Below are positions 1-9,295 of a stretch of DNA of 64,000 bases, one piece after another. The notes beneath the pieces were generated by a model that made no database searches, was not told the origin of the DNA, and saw only the letters and a program-made list of their open reading frames with translations. The DNA is taken from positions 1 through 64,000 of the forward strand of contig NZ_JABUXR010000006.1 of NCBI RefSeq assembly GCF_014838745.1, read 5' to 3'. The translations under genes were made by a program, and so were the position numbers. Within the stretch, counting starts at the first letter, position 1, and each line of letters starts with the position of its first letter. The stretch is from Limosilactobacillus urinaemulieris. GTDB lineage: Bacteria > Bacillota > Bacilli > Lactobacillales > Lactobacillaceae.

Positions 1-39
1 ATAACCTTCTTTACATGATTTTTGTGGTGAATTGATTGT

Positions 40-80
40 ACAACACGAGGACAGCAGTTGTCCTTTTTGTGTACAAAAAA
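40..80 (+). terminator. Candidate terminator of the gene upstream of the window
   Basis: AGGACA and TGTCCT form a short stem followed by TTTTT, nested inside a GTAC...GTAC outer pairing. It would end a gene lying to the left of the window. In lactobacilli lepA usually follows dnaJ, so that gene may be dnaJ, but none of it is visible here. A second imperfect hairpin (CTGGCATTGAT / ATCAATACCAG) follows at about 81-113. Confidence 0.5.
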
Positions 81-200
81 ACTGGCATTGATTTTTTATC
101 AATACCAGAAAGTGTATACCCAGTAATATCCGACCTTTGAAGCGGAATTGCTGGCTTATTCTATTTTATTTAGCTTTGTTAAATGCTGGTTTGATTGGCT

Positions 201-229
201 TTTCAAGCGCGGATGGTCTTTGGTATACT
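201..229 (+). promoter_or_regulatory. lepA promoter
   Basis: A -10 box TATACT at 224-229, preceded by TGG (extended -10), lies 17 nt after a weak -35 TTTCAA at 201-206. It sits about 45 bases upstream of the lepA start. Confidence 0.5.
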
Positions 230-270
230 AGTATTAGTATTTACAAGTTTAGAAAGTAGTGAACTAATTC

Positions 271-2112
271 ATGACAATGAATCTTGATGAAATGAAAGAA
301 CGGCAAAAGCGGATTCGTAACTTTTCAATTGTGGCCCACATTGATCACGGTAAATCGACCCTTGCCGACCGTATTTTGGAAATGACGGATTCAATTAGTA
401 AGCGGGAAATGAAGGATCAGGTCCTTGATGATATGCCACTAGAGCGTGAACGGGGGATTACCATCAAGTTAAACGCGGTTGCCCTAACTTATCATGCTAA
501 GGACGGCCAAGACTATATCTTTCATTTGATTGATACTCCAGGTCACGTTGATTTTTCATATGAGGTTTCTCGATCATTAGCTGCTTGTGAAGGAGCAGTG
601 TTAGTCGTTGATGCTACTCAGGGAGTAGAAGCACAAACCTTAGCGAATGTTTATCTGGCTTTGGATAATGATTTGGAGATTTTACCGGTAATTAACAAAA
701 TTGATCTACCATCTGCGGATCCTGAAGGAACAAAGAAGCAAATCGAGGATGAAATTGGTCTTGATACAGATGATGCGCTGGATGTTAGTGCAAAGACTGG
801 ATTAGGAGTTGATCAGGTCCTAGAAGAAATTGTGAAGAAGGTTCCGGCACCAACTGGTGATCTGACGGCCCCATTAAAGGCTTTGATCTTTGACTCAAAA
901 TATGATGATTACCGTGGAGTAGTCCTTAGTGTTCGGGTATTTGAAGGAACCGTAAAAAAGGGCGATAAGATTCGGCTAATGAATAGTGGTACCGAGTATG
1001 AGGTTGCTGAAGTCGGGATTAACTCGCCTAAGCCATTAGCGCGCGATGTTCTGATGGCCGGGGATGTAGGTTATATTACCGCCGCGATTAAGGATATTAA
1101 AGATACGCGGGTCGGTGATACTGTTACGGATGCTAATAATCCAACTGCTAAACCGCTAGAAGGTTATCGGCAAATGACCCCAATGGTTTATGCTGGTCTA
1201 TACCCAACTGATAATGCCAAGTTCAATGATTTGCGTGATGCTTTAGAAAAGTTGCAATTGAATGACGCAGCACTAACGTTTGAACCTGAATCATCACAAG
1301 CGTTGGGCTTTGGGTTTCGTTGTGGTTTCTTAGGTTTGTTGCACATGGATGTAATTCAAGAACGGCTTGAACGGGAATTTAACCTTGATTTAATTACCAC
1401 AGCGCCATCCGTTACTTACCATGTTGACTTAGCAGATGGGACTACAAAGGAAGTTGAAAATCCTGCTGAAATGCCGGATGCATCATCGATTAAGGATATT
1501 AAGGAACCTTATGTTAAAGCTTCAATTATGGTTCCGAATGATTATGTTGGACCAGTAATGGAACTTTGTCAGCGAAAACGGGGAATTTTTGAAACGATGG
1601 AATACTTAAGTGATACGCGGGTAAACGTAATCTATCATATTCCATTGTCAGAAATTATCTTTGACTTCTTTGATAAGCTGAAGAGCTCGACTCGTGGCTA
1701 TGCATCTCTTGACTATGAGATTGATGACTATAAGCCAAGCAAGTTAGTCAAGATTGATATCTTGCTAAATGGCGATAAGGTAGATGCATTAAGCTTTATT
1801 GCCCATAAAGACTTTGCTGCGGAACGGGGTCGTGACATTACTTCTAAGCTTAAGAAGATTATTCCACGGCAAAACTTTGAGATCCCAATTCAGGCAGCAA
1901 TTGGTTCAAAAATCATTGCCAGGACTAATATTAAAGCTTACCGCAAAGATGTTACTGCACGAATCCATACGGGGGATCCTGATCGGCGAGCTAAGCTTCT
2001 TGAAAAGCAAAAGCGCGGAAAGAAGCGGATGAAGGCTGTTGGTAAAGTTGACATTCCTCAAGAAGCGTTTATGGCTGTCCTTAAGACTGATGAGGAAGTT
2101 GACGAGAAATAA
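271..2112 (+). CDS. lepA: Elongation factor 4 (back-translocating GTPase LepA)
   Basis: Ribosome-associated GTPase that remodels stalled or mistranslocated ribosomes in the cytoplasm. The 613-residue product has the family's usual length. Near the N-terminus it has the translational GTPase motifs: P-loop AHIDHGKST (about residues 22-30), switch [15 protein letters not shown] and NKID. These are followed by the EF-G-like beta-barrel and alpha/beta domains and the LepA-specific C-terminal domain, rich in Lys and Arg ([10 protein letters not shown]). The start could be the ATG at 271 or the in-frame ATG at 277 ([10 protein letters not shown], the more usual family start); the ribosome binding site is weak for both. 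It is a single-gene unit with its own promoter and a bidirectional terminator shared with the convergent transporter gene. Confidence 0.97.
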   Translation: MTMNLDEMKERQKRIRNFSIVAHIDHGKSTLADRILEMTDSISKREMKDQVLDDMPLERERGITIKLNAVALTYHAKDGQDYIFHLIDTPGHVDFSYEVSRSLAACEGAVLVVDATQGVEAQTLANVYLALDNDLEILPVINKIDLPSADPEGTKKQIEDEIGLDTDDALDVSAKTGLGVDQVLEEIVKKVPAPTGDLTAPLKALIFDSKYDDYRGVVLSVRVFEGTVKKGDKIRLMNSGTEYEVAEVGINSPKPLARDVLMAGDVGYITAAIKDIKDTRVGDTVTDANNPTAKPLEGYRQMTPMVYAGLYPTDNAKFNDLRDALEKLQLNDAALTFEPESSQALGFGFRCGFLGLLHMDVIQERLEREFNLDLITTAPSVTYHVDLADGTTKEVENPAEMPDASSIKDIKEPYVKASIMVPNDYVGPVMELCQRKRGIFETMEYLSDTRVNVIYHIPLSEIIFDFFDKLKSSTRGYASLDYEIDDYKPSKLVKIDILLNGDKVDALSFIAHKDFAAERGRDITSKLKKIIPRQNFEIPIQAAIGSKIIARTNIKAYRKDVTARIHTGDPDRRAKLLEKQKRGKKRMKAVGKVDIPQEAFMAVLKTDEEVDEK

Positions 2113-2132
2113 GGTTTATTATCAATATAATA

Positions 2133-2175
2133 AAAGGTTCAGAGTTCGCTTGTTTGAGCTCTGAACCTTATTTCG
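2133..2175. terminator. Bidirectional terminator between lepA and the MFS gene
   Basis: The 11-bp arms AAGGTTCAGAG and CTCTGAACCTT are flanked by an A-rich stretch on the left and a T-rich stretch on the right, so the hairpin can serve both convergent genes. Confidence 0.85.
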
Positions 2176-2182
2176 TTTGTTG

Positions 2183-3415
2183 TTAATGATTATTAGCAAT
2201 TTTTCGCATCCCAGGTAATGAAGACATAACAATAAAACTGAGAATATAAAGTGCTGATAAGAAACCCATTGTTACTCCTAATGAGTAGTGATCCATCAGC
2301 AATCCAATAACTACTGATGAAAATCCGCCAATTGCTCGACCAACATTCATAATGATACTGTTGGCAGTGGAACGAATGGCAGTTGGGTAAAGCTGACTGA
2401 TAACTGCACCATAACCGCCGAACATTCCATTAGAGAAGAAGCCAATTAGTGCACCGACAAGGATGAGGGCAAGGGAGCTTTGGACCATGAGAATGGTAAA
2501 CATTACCGTAGCGGAACCAAGAAGAAAGATGCCAAAGGCCCAGCGTGGTCCCCAATTATCCATTACTGTTCCAAAGACCAGCATTCCGATGCTCATTCCA
2601 ATGATGGTCGCGATCATCCAAATTGATGACCCCGAAACGGACAGTCCTTGCTGCTTTTGGACAATGGATGGAAGCCAGTTCATTAGACCGAAGTATCCAG
2701 CGATTTGAACAATCGTCATTATCATTAAGCCAAGAGTTTGCATGGCTAATCGTGGTGTAGCAAAAAGACGACCAACAGAAATTCTTTGGTGATTAGCAAT
2801 CGTCTTTTGGTGGGCAACAATAAATTCTTGGCTTTCGTGAACGTGACGTCGAATAAAGAAGGTGAGGATTACTGGAATAATACCTAAAAGGAAAAGGGCG
2901 TTCCATCCAAAATGGGGGATGATGTAGGCAGCCATTATAGCAGCAAAAATCGCACCGACTTGGCCACCAATAGCTGCAACAGAAGTCAATCGGCCGATAA
3001 GGTGAGGTTCAAAGTTCTCGGCAATTAGCGCAATCCCTACACCGTACTCACCACCAGCACCAATCCCAGCTAGAAAACGGCAAAGGTAAATAGCTGGTAA
3101 TGAGTGGGCGAAGAACATTGCAGCAGTTGCCAAGGCAAAAATAAAGATCGTGTAAGTAAATGTTTTTACACGACCGATTCGATCACCGACAAGGCCGAAT
3201 ATCGTACCACCCGCTAACATTCCAAGGTTAGTAATAGAACCAATCCATCCGGCAGCCGTACTTGAAATATGTAGGCTAGCGATAATTGGTGCAAGGGCAA
3301 ATGACAAAAACATAATATCCATATTTTCTAATGAAAACCCAGATGCAGTAGATGCTAGAACCCATTTCTGGTTTTTGGTCATTGCTTGGCCGACATGATT
3401 GCTTGTCTGTTCCAT
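2183..3415 (-). CDS. MFS transporter (AAHS / sugar-porter-like)
   Basis: A 410-residue integral membrane protein with about 12 hydrophobic segments and the major facilitator loop motif (GDRIGR) between helices 2 and 3. A second conserved stretch, RFLAGIGAGGEYGVG, in helix 4 is typical of the aromatic-acid/H+ symporter and sialate-type MFS branches. The substrate cannot be read from sequence. I chose the ATG at 3415 (MEQTSNH) because GGAGG lies a few bases upstream; a longer reading from 3448 would put that ribosome binding site inside the gene. It is a stand-alone gene convergent with lepA. Confidence 0.85.
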   Translation of the reverse strand: MEQTSNHVGQAMTKNQKWVLASTASGFSLENMDIMFLSFALAPIIASLHISSTAAGWIGSITNLGMLAGGTIFGLVGDRIGRVKTFTYTIFIFALATAAMFFAHSLPAIYLCRFLAGIGAGGEYGVGIALIAENFEPHLIGRLTSVAAIGGQVGAIFAAIMAAYIIPHFGWNALFLLGIIPVILTFFIRRHVHESQEFIVAHQKTIANHQRISVGRLFATPRLAMQTLGLMIMTIVQIAGYFGLMNWLPSIVQKQQGLSVSGSSIWMIATIIGMSIGMLVFGTVMDNWGPRWAFGIFLLGSATVMFTILMVQSSLALILVGALIGFFSNGMFGGYGAVISQLYPTAIRSTANSIIMNVGRAIGGFSSVVIGLLMDHYSLGVTMGFLSALYILSFIVMSSLPGMRKIANNH

Positions 3416-3554
3416 ATTTAATTCCTCCAAAATGATGCTCACTGACATCGATTATTTTGCTTTGGGATTATTAAATCCCTGTTTGACAACGCATTATACA
3501 CGCCTTAATTTAAAATGCAATTAAAAGTTTAGCGATTGAGCATGAAAGGTGGTG

Positions 3555-3560
3555 TATAAT
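3555..3560 (+). promoter_or_regulatory. -10 box for the small membrane peptide gene
   Basis: A perfect TATAAT lies 30 bases before the ATG of the 34-residue ORF. No good -35 is visible at the right spacing. Confidence 0.45.
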
Positions 3561-3589
3561 ATGAAATATTGATTCAAGGGGGTTATGGA

Positions 3590-3694
3590 ATGAAGAAAAA
3601 TATTTGGCGCCAGGTTAGAGATGTTCTTTCCCTTATTATCGCTGCAATGTTACTGTATTACATCGTGACCTTTTTAGACAACCTGATCAAATAA
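3590..3694 (+). CDS. 34-residue single-span membrane peptide, possible type I toxin
   Basis: A short ORF with a good ribosome binding site (AAGGGGG, about 8 nt before ATG) and its own -10 box. The product has a basic N-terminus (MKKNIWRQVRD), one hydrophobic segment of about 17 residues (LSLIIAAMLLYYIVTFL) and a short polar tail ending in Lys. I do not recognise the family. The size, topology and the opposing transcript signals just downstream resemble type I toxin loci of Firmicutes, but a harmless small membrane protein is equally possible. It lies alone between two divergent genes. Confidence 0.5.
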   Translation: MKKNIWRQVRDVLSLIIAAMLLYYIVTFLDNLIK

Positions 3695-3774
3695 AAATTG
3701 AGGATCGCGATAACATGACACACCGTGATCCCCAAGTAGAAGTATTTAGCGAAAATGATTGCAGAATCACCTTC
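3690..3774 (-). ncRNA. Candidate antisense small RNA opposite the 3' end of the peptide gene
   Basis: On the minus strand a TATAAT box (plus 3781-3786) is followed about 85 nt later by a hairpin (arms at 3698-3709 and 3724-3735) and then a run of U on the minus strand only (plus AAAAATTG). This predicts a short transcript convergent with the peptide mRNA, overlapping its 3' untranslated region. No convincing ORF lies inside it. The call rests only on these promoter and terminator signals. Confidence 0.35.
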
Positions 3775-3910
3775 TTTTATATTATAACAATATTTTTGAT
3801 AGTTGTTATATAATATAGGTATTATTTACGATAAAATTAATTTTCATCTCATTTTTGTTTTATTACTAAAGTGCTGATTGAGATTGTCTTAATCGGTAAA
3901 TTAAAAGTGC

Positions 3911-3916
3911 TATAAT
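3911..3916 (+). promoter_or_regulatory. Extended -10 promoter of the cytochrome b5-like gene
   Basis: TGC plus TATAAT lies about 37 bases before the start codon. The TG dinucleotide one base before the hexamer suggests an extended -10 promoter that needs little -35. Confidence 0.5.
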
Positions 3917-3952
3917 AAAATCAACAATGAGTATCGGGAGGAATATTTTAGT

Positions 3953-4201
3953 ATGACTACAAGAACCTTTACTGCTGAAGAACTTGCAAAATACAATGGC
4001 CAAGATGGCAACCCAGCTTATGTCGCAATTGATGGAGTGGTTTATGACGTCAGTAATGTCCCGGCTTGGCGTAACGGTAAGCATCATGGCAATTTAGCAG
4101 GTCATGACGTTAGCGCTGCAATTCAACGCTCACTTCATATGAAGCGGGTTCTTGAGGATTTGCCAGTTATTGGTAAATTTACTGGTGATCCTGAAGTTTA
4201 A
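3953..4201 (+). CDS. Cytochrome b5-like heme/steroid-binding domain protein
   Basis: An 82-residue soluble protein consisting of a single cytochrome b5-like domain. The N-terminal FTAEELAKYNG, the central AYVAIDGVVYDVSNVPAW and the His-containing loop GKHHGNLAGHD match the short bacterial members of this family. A second His (SLHMKR, about residue 62) could be the other axial ligand. The in vivo ligand and function in lactobacilli are not established, and these bacteria do not usually make heme. GGGAGG precedes the ATG. It is monocistronic, with its own promoter and a strong terminator. Confidence 0.85.
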   Translation: MTTRTFTAEELAKYNGQDGNPAYVAIDGVVYDVSNVPAWRNGKHHGNLAGHDVSAAIQRSLHMKRVLEDLPVIGKFTGDPEV

Positions 4202-4231
4202 TTTTCTTTAGGCAAATCATTTAAAATAGAA

Positions 4232-4279
4232 CAACCTAAGATTGTCCTCATTTTGAGTTAATCTTAGGTTGCTTTTTTA
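4232..4279 (+). terminator. Intrinsic terminator after the cytochrome b5-like gene
   Basis: Perfect 12-bp arms CAACCTAAGATT and AATCTTAGGTTG are followed by CTTTTTT. It faces the convergent phosphatase gene and may serve both. Confidence 0.9.
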
Positions 4280-4291
4280 CTATAGCGGCTT

Positions 4292-5101
4292 TTAAGCTAA
4301 TTTCAGATAATCTCTTAAGTATTCTGCGAGACCATTATGTTCGTTATCGATTGGGGTAACATCATCTGCAATGGCCTTGATTTCAGGAATTGCATTATTC
4401 ATTGCAACACCACGACCGGCAGCAGCGATCATTTCTTGATCGTTCTTCTCGTCCCCAAAAGCAATAATGTGGGTACGGTCAATCCCGTACTGCTTAGCAA
4501 TATAGAACATCCCTGATTCCTTATGGGTCCCACGATGAATTAGTTCAAGAATATTATATGGGCCGCCCCAGACTCGAGGTTCAACGAAGTCACCGTATTT
4601 GTCGTTGACTGCGCGGATAATCTTTTCTTTACTATCTGGCTGGTATTCGATTGTCATTGCGATCGGATTATCACTAAGATTCCTTTCACTCAGTAACTGA
4701 CTAGGCTTAAGGTGGTTGGGAAGAAATTCAGGGACATCTTTAGTTGCCTGGTTCGCCCAGAAATGCTCCTTACTTTCAACGGTAATGGTATCAATTCCCA
4801 ATTCTTCTCTATGTGCCAGAAGATCTAATGCCAGTTCTTTTGTTAATTCAATTTCATATTCCTTATCCCAGTTTTGGTGGGGAATATGGGTTAGAGCACC
4901 GTTGAAATTAACCATTGGCGTTTGAATCCCGATTTGATCGTAAATGTGTTGAGCAATTCGGTAAGGCCGGCCGGTAATAATACTAACAATGTGACCGTCC
5001 TTAGCAGCAGCCCGTAACGTATTAACAGTTTCAGCAGTTAATTTTGACTGATTATTGAGAGTGGTTCCATCCAGATCGATGGCAATGAGGTGTTGATCCA
5101 T
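4292..5101 (-). CDS. Cof-type HAD-superfamily phosphatase (subclass IIB)
   Basis: A 269-residue cytosolic phosphatase. The nucleophile motif DLDGT lies at about residues 9-13, followed by a Ser/Thr motif in IITGRP, a conserved Lys in the cap, and the acidic motif GDEKNDQEM (about residue 215). The C-terminal GVAMNNAIPEIKAIADDVT is diagnostic of the Cof/YidA group, which acts on sugar phosphates and other small phosphoesters. The exact substrate is not predictable. I prefer the ATG at 5101 (MDQHLIAIDLDGT) over a GTG twelve bases upstream that lies too close to the AGGAAA ribosome binding site. Confidence 0.9.
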   Translation of the reverse strand: MDQHLIAIDLDGTTLNNQSKLTAETVNTLRAAAKDGHIVSIITGRPYRIAQHIYDQIGIQTPMVNFNGALTHIPHQNWDKEYEIELTKELALDLLAHREELGIDTITVESKEHFWANQATKDVPEFLPNHLKPSQLLSERNLSDNPIAMTIEYQPDSKEKIIRAVNDKYGDFVEPRVWGGPYNILELIHRGTHKESGMFYIAKQYGIDRTHIIAFGDEKNDQEMIAAAGRGVAMNNAIPEIKAIADDVTPIDNEHNGLAEYLRDYLKLA

Positions 5102-5259
5102 TAAGCGTGTCACTTTCCTTTATTACGAATAATTAACTATTATACCTGGAATTAAGAAAAAGTTAAATGAATTCCAAGAATGCTTTCGGGAAATGTTTAG
5201 GAACGGATTAAAATAAGTTATAATTTGTTTAAGATTAAAGTGATGGAGTGATTAAGAGA

Positions 5260-6627
5260 ATGCAGCTACCAAGTGCATTTAAAACTAAGTATCAGCAATT
5301 GTTGGGGAGTGAAGCCTCAGCATTTTTAGCAGCATTGAATGAACAAAGTTTTAGCGGCTTTCGGGTTAACCCACTGAAGGATGGCTTGCCACAGGAGACA
5401 ATTAGTCAAGCCAAGGGGAAAGTGCCGTACGTCCCTACCGGATATTATGGTCAAGTTAATGGGAAATCCCTGGATCATGTTACTGGTTGGGTATATAGTC
5501 AGGAACCTTCCGCAATGTATGTAGGAGAAGTGGTGAACCCACAACCAGGAGAACGGGTCCTTGACCTCTGTGCGGCGCCAGGAGGAAAATCGACCCACTT
5601 AATTTCTTTGATGAGGGATCAAGGATTATTGGTTGCTAATGAAATTTTTCGGAAGCGGGCTTTGATTTTAGCGGAGAATTTGGAACGATGGGGTACTCGG
5701 AATACAGTGGTGATGAATGAAAGTCCAGAAAAACTAGAAAAGCAGTTCCCAAAGTTCTTTGACCGAATATTAATCGATGCTCCGTGTTCTGGCGAAGGAA
5801 TGTTTAGAAAAGAACCGGCTGGGATTGAATATTGGAATTCAGATTATCCAGCGGAATGTGCTAATCGTCAGCGTAAAATTATTGCTTCAGCGATTAGAAT
5901 GTTAAAGCCGGGTGGTACTTTGGTTTATTCAACTTGTACGTTTGCTCCTGAAGAAGATGAACAGAATGCTAGTTGGATTCTTAAAAATTATCCTGCAATG
6001 CAAATGGAAGAGATTAAAGCATATCCGGGGATGGATCATGGTCGTCCTGAATGGGCAGATGGCAATCAGAAATTAGCAAAGACAATTCGTCTTTTCCCTC
6101 ATCATATCAAAGGCGAGGGGCACTTTATTGCTAAGTTTCGTTATGGTACTCCTGTTACTGAAAAGCCTTTACGAAAGAAGCGACGGAAGAAAAAACACGC
6201 AAACTCGTATTCCTTGACTAAGGATCAGCAAGCACTGTTTAATAGTTTCCGGGACGCAGTTATTCCTAACTATCAACCCACTAGATTAGTTTTGTTTGGT
6301 GAACAGCTATATGATTTGCCAGTCGGAATTGATGAAATTGATGATCTCAATATTCTTCGGCCTGGATTGCATCTTGGGACATTTAAGAAACGACGATTTG
6401 AACCATCGTTAGCATTAGCGCTAGCGTTAAAGCCAACTGAAGTTAAAACAACGCTCGAATTGAGTGAAGAGCAGTGGCGGCAATATGTCCATGGTGATAC
6501 GATCGCAATTGATAAAGAGTTAGCTAGTGGCTGGTACCTGCTGGTTTGTAATAAACATTCATGTGGGTTTGGAAAATTAGTGCAAAAAACGGTGAAAAAC
6601 TTTTATCCAAAGGGGTTAAGATTTTAG
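5260..6627 (+). CDS. rsmF: RsmF/NOL1-type rRNA (cytosine-5) methyltransferase
   Basis: Uses S-adenosylmethionine to methylate a cytosine at C5 in RNA, probably 16S rRNA. The 455-residue product has the SAM-binding motif LDLCAAPGGKS (about residue 102), the DAPCSGEGMF motif and the catalytic-Cys motif YSTCTFAPEEDE, both typical of this family. The C-terminal third contains the RsmF-type RNA-binding extension, which ends CGFGKLVQKTVKNFYPKGLR. The start is placed at ATG 5260, 11 nt after GGAG, rather than at an upstream GTG. A -10 TATAAT is at 5219-5224. Which cytosine or RNA is modified cannot be told from the window. Confidence 0.92.
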   Translation: MQLPSAFKTKYQQLLGSEASAFLAALNEQSFSGFRVNPLKDGLPQETISQAKGKVPYVPTGYYGQVNGKSLDHVTGWVYSQEPSAMYVGEVVNPQPGERVLDLCAAPGGKSTHLISLMRDQGLLVANEIFRKRALILAENLERWGTRNTVVMNESPEKLEKQFPKFFDRILIDAPCSGEGMFRKEPAGIEYWNSDYPAECANRQRKIIASAIRMLKPGGTLVYSTCTFAPEEDEQNASWILKNYPAMQMEEIKAYPGMDHGRPEWADGNQKLAKTIRLFPHHIKGEGHFIAKFRYGTPVTEKPLRKKRRKKKHANSYSLTKDQQALFNSFRDAVIPNYQPTRLVLFGEQLYDLPVGIDEIDDLNILRPGLHLGTFKKRRFEPSLALALALKPTEVKTTLELSEEQWRQYVHGDTIAIDKELASGWYLLVCNKHSCGFGKLVQKTVKNFYPKGLRF

Positions 6628-6641
6628 AGGAGTTAAATAAA

Positions 6642-7508
6642 ATGAAAGAAAAACAAGCATTTCATGTTAATGGTTATTTGGGTTTATTAATAGCAATTCT
6701 TGGTGGACTAGTAGGACTTTGGCTCATATATAGTGGCTTTCGATTTGGTCACTTAATAAGCATGATAGTAGGTATTGTGTTAGTGGTGCTTATTCTAGTC
6801 CTTTCGAGTAGTTTAACGATTATTCAGCCGAATGAAGCCAAGGCATTAACGTTCTTTGGTAATTACATCGGGACAATTCGGGATGCAGGACTATTCATGA
6901 CCGTACCGTTTACCGATAAGGAACCCGTTTCTCTTCGGGTTCGGAACTTTAATAGTCAAATTCTTAAGGTGAATGATTCAAAAGGAAATCCGGTTGAGAT
7001 TGCTGCGGTAATTGTTTTTAAAGTAGTTGATACCGCTAAGGCCCTCTTTTCGGTTGATGATTACGAACAATTTGTTCAAATTCAAAGTGAGTCAGCCATT
7101 CGTCACGTTGCCAGTGAATATCCTTACGATACATTTGAAAATGAGGATGCATTGACTCTGCGAAGTAACCCAACTGAGGTATCTAACCGGTTAGCAAGTG
7201 AGTTACAGGAACGGTTAAATGTTGCCGGAGTAAAAATTGTTGAAACTCGGTTGACCCACCTTGCTTATGCCACTGAAATTGCTAGTGCAATGCTGCAAAA
7301 GCAACAATCATCAGCAATCTTATCTGCCCGAAAGATTATTGTTGAGGGCGCTGTATCAATTACTGAGAATGCAATAGATCGCTTGGCAAAGGAAGCGGAT
7401 TTAGAATTAACGGACGAACAGCGTTTACAAATTATTAATAATATTATGGTTGCGATCATTAGTGAACGAGGAACGCAACCAGTAATTAATACTGGAACGC
7501 AGCAATAA
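6642..7508 (+). CDS. SPFH/Band 7 domain membrane protein (stomatin-like)
   Basis: A 288-residue protein with two adjacent hydrophobic segments near the N-terminus (about residues 10-60). An SPFH (prohibitin/stomatin/flotillin) domain follows, beginning around ALTFFGNYIGTIRDAGLF and including the core VSLRVRNFNS. The C-terminal part is predicted helical with the repeated Glu/Ala/Arg pattern that oligomerises SPFH proteins. The likely role is membrane scaffolding or protease regulation at the cytoplasmic membrane. The start at ATG 6642 follows AGAGG; it lies 14 bp after the methyltransferase gene and may share its transcript. It is followed after 17 bp by lytS. Confidence 0.88.
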   Translation: MKEKQAFHVNGYLGLLIAILGGLVGLWLIYSGFRFGHLISMIVGIVLVVLILVLSSSLTIIQPNEAKALTFFGNYIGTIRDAGLFMTVPFTDKEPVSLRVRNFNSQILKVNDSKGNPVEIAAVIVFKVVDTAKALFSVDDYEQFVQIQSESAIRHVASEYPYDTFENEDALTLRSNPTEVSNRLASELQERLNVAGVKIVETRLTHLAYATEIASAMLQKQQSSAILSARKIIVEGAVSITENAIDRLAKEADLELTDEQRLQIINNIMVAIISERGTQPVINTGTQQ

Positions 7509-7525
7509 GTGGAGTTAATAAGCGC

Positions 7526-9295
7526 ATGTTATATCTAACAATTTTAATGACCGAGCGGGTCGGCTTTGTTATTATTTGTGCTTTCCTCTTGGTTAACATT
7601 CCAGCGTTTCGTCGTTGCCTCTTTGCTCAAACACTTACGGCAAAGTTACAGTTAGTGGTAATCTTCTCACTATTTGCAATTATGGCAAATATTACGGGAA
7701 TTGAAATTGACCCGGCTAATGAGCTGCATAATAAAGTTTTGCTAACGGCTGTTTCTCATGACTATTCGGTTGTTAATGCCAGAATCCTTGCCGTAACTAC
7801 GGCAGGAATTATTGGTGGACCATGGGTTGGTGGTTCGGTCGGCTTGATCGCTGGACTTCACCGGGCTTTTCAAGCTGGCTTTGCTAGTGAAGCTTGGTTT
7901 TATATTCCCAGTTCAACACTGATTGGATTGTTGTCTGGTTATTTGTATAAGGATAAAAATAGTTCGTTTACGGTAATGACGCCATGGCGGAGCTTTATTG
8001 TTGGTTTATCGATGGAATCAATTCAGATGATTTTCGTCTTTCTGTTTAGTCCAACGGGATGGTTATTGGTCCGTTACATCGCGGTTCCAATGATTTTAAT
8101 CAGTTCGTTAGGGACATCAATTTTCATTTCAATTATTACGATGTATCTTCGTCAGGAAGAAGAAACTCGGGCTACACAGACTCACTCGGTACTAAAGCTA
8201 ACTAACCAGACGCTACCCTATTTCCGTAACGGGCTTAATGTTAAATCAGCCCAGCAAGTAGTTCGCATTATCAAAAAATACACCAACTTTGACGCAATTA
8301 GTATTACTGATCGGAACACGATCCTTGCTCATATTGGTGCAGGGAGTGATCACCATATTTCGGGAGAAACGATGGTGACAACGCTCTCTGAATCAGTAAT
8401 TCAGAGTGGTCAGGTGAAAGTTGCACGGAATGCTGAGGAGATTGGCTGTTCGCATATTGATTGTCCCTTACAGGCAGCGATTGTTGTCCCGCTGCGAGTT
8501 ACAGATAGGGTAGTCGGGACTTTAAAAATGTATTATACCGATAGTTGGAAGCTAACACCGGTTGAAATTCAGTTAGCAACCGGTTTGGGCGGAATCTTTG
8601 CTAACCAGATTGCCTTAGGGGATGCTGAAATGCAGGCCCGGCTAGTTCGTGATGCTGAAATTAAATCGCTACAGGCACAGGTTAACCCGCACTTTTTCTT
8701 TAACGCGATTAATACGATTAGTGCGATGATGCGTCGTGATAGTAATAAGGCGCGTCAGTTGCTCCTGCAGTTAAGTACCTATTTTCGCTCAAATTTAATT
8801 GGTGCTCGAGAGACGCAAATTACTCTAGCTCAAGAGCGGCAACAGGTTAATGCTTACCTTAGCTTGGAAATGACTCGTTTTCCAGGAAAATATGATGTCC
8901 AACTACATACGACCGTTAGTGATGATGTTTTGCTACCTCCATTTACAATTCAGGTTTTGGTTGAAAATGCATTAAAACACGCGTTTGGGGAACGGAAAAT
9001 CGGTAATTACGTAACCGTTGATGTCTACCAGCAAGAGGATCGGTTAATAATTATGGTTAAAGATAATGGTCAGGGAATCTCACCAGACTTGATCAAGCGT
9101 CTCGGCCAACAGGCAGTCCCATCTGAGCATGGTTCAGGGACTGCATTGCATAATTTGAACCAGCGATTAATCGGATTGTATGATAAGAAAAGCGGCCTTC
9201 ACTTTACCAGTAGTAGTCAGGGGACAACAGTTAGTATCTCCATTCCATTTACCAAAAAGGGAGGACAAGTAAATGAAAGTCTTAATTGTGGATGA
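7526..9295 (+). CDS. lytS: LytS-type sensor histidine kinase
   Basis: A 589-residue membrane sensor. The N-terminal approximately 200 residues form the 5TM LYT receptor domain, followed by a GAF-like domain (about 230-370) and a LytS-family kinase module. The phospho-acceptor His lies in QVNPHFFFNAINTISAM (about residue 393), and an ATPase domain carries VENALKHAF and DNGQG. In Bacillus and Streptococcus the orthologous LytST pair responds to extracellular pyruvate or to glucose/oxygen status and activates lrgAB/pftAB; the lrgAB genes just downstream support the same role here. It overlaps lytT by 23 bp, indicating translational coupling. Confidence 0.93.
   Translation: MLYLTILMTERVGFVIICAFLLVNIPAFRRCLFAQTLTAKLQLVVIFSLFAIMANITGIEIDPANELHNKVLLTAVSHDYSVVNARILAVTTAGIIGGPWVGGSVGLIAGLHRAFQAGFASEAWFYIPSSTLIGLLSGYLYKDKNSSFTVMTPWRSFIVGLSMESIQMIFVFLFSPTGWLLVRYIAVPMILISSLGTSIFISIITMYLRQEEETRATQTHSVLKLTNQTLPYFRNGLNVKSAQQVVRIIKKYTNFDAISITDRNTILAHIGAGSDHHISGETMVTTLSESVIQSGQVKVARNAEEIGCSHIDCPLQAAIVVPLRVTDRVVGTLKMYYTDSWKLTPVEIQLATGLGGIFANQIALGDAEMQARLVRDAEIKSLQAQVNPHFFFNAINTISAMMRRDSNKARQLLLQLSTYFRSNLIGARETQITLAQERQQVNAYLSLEMTRFPGKYDVQLHTTVSDDVLLPPFTIQVLVENALKHAFGERKIGNYVTVDVYQQEDRLIIMVKDNGQGISPDLIKRLGQQAVPSEHGSGTALHNLNQRLIGLYDKKSGLHFTSSSQGTTVSISIPFTKKGGQVNESLNCG

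Noticed and set aside
3953-4201. Part of a respiratory chain because of the cytochrome b5-like domain
   Set aside because: It is an isolated small domain with no membrane anchor or redox partner genes; common in lactobacilli without respiration.
7265-7459. Small Cys/Ile-rich ORF opposite the SPFH gene
   Set aside because: Shadow of the helical C-terminus of the SPFH protein; no expression signals.
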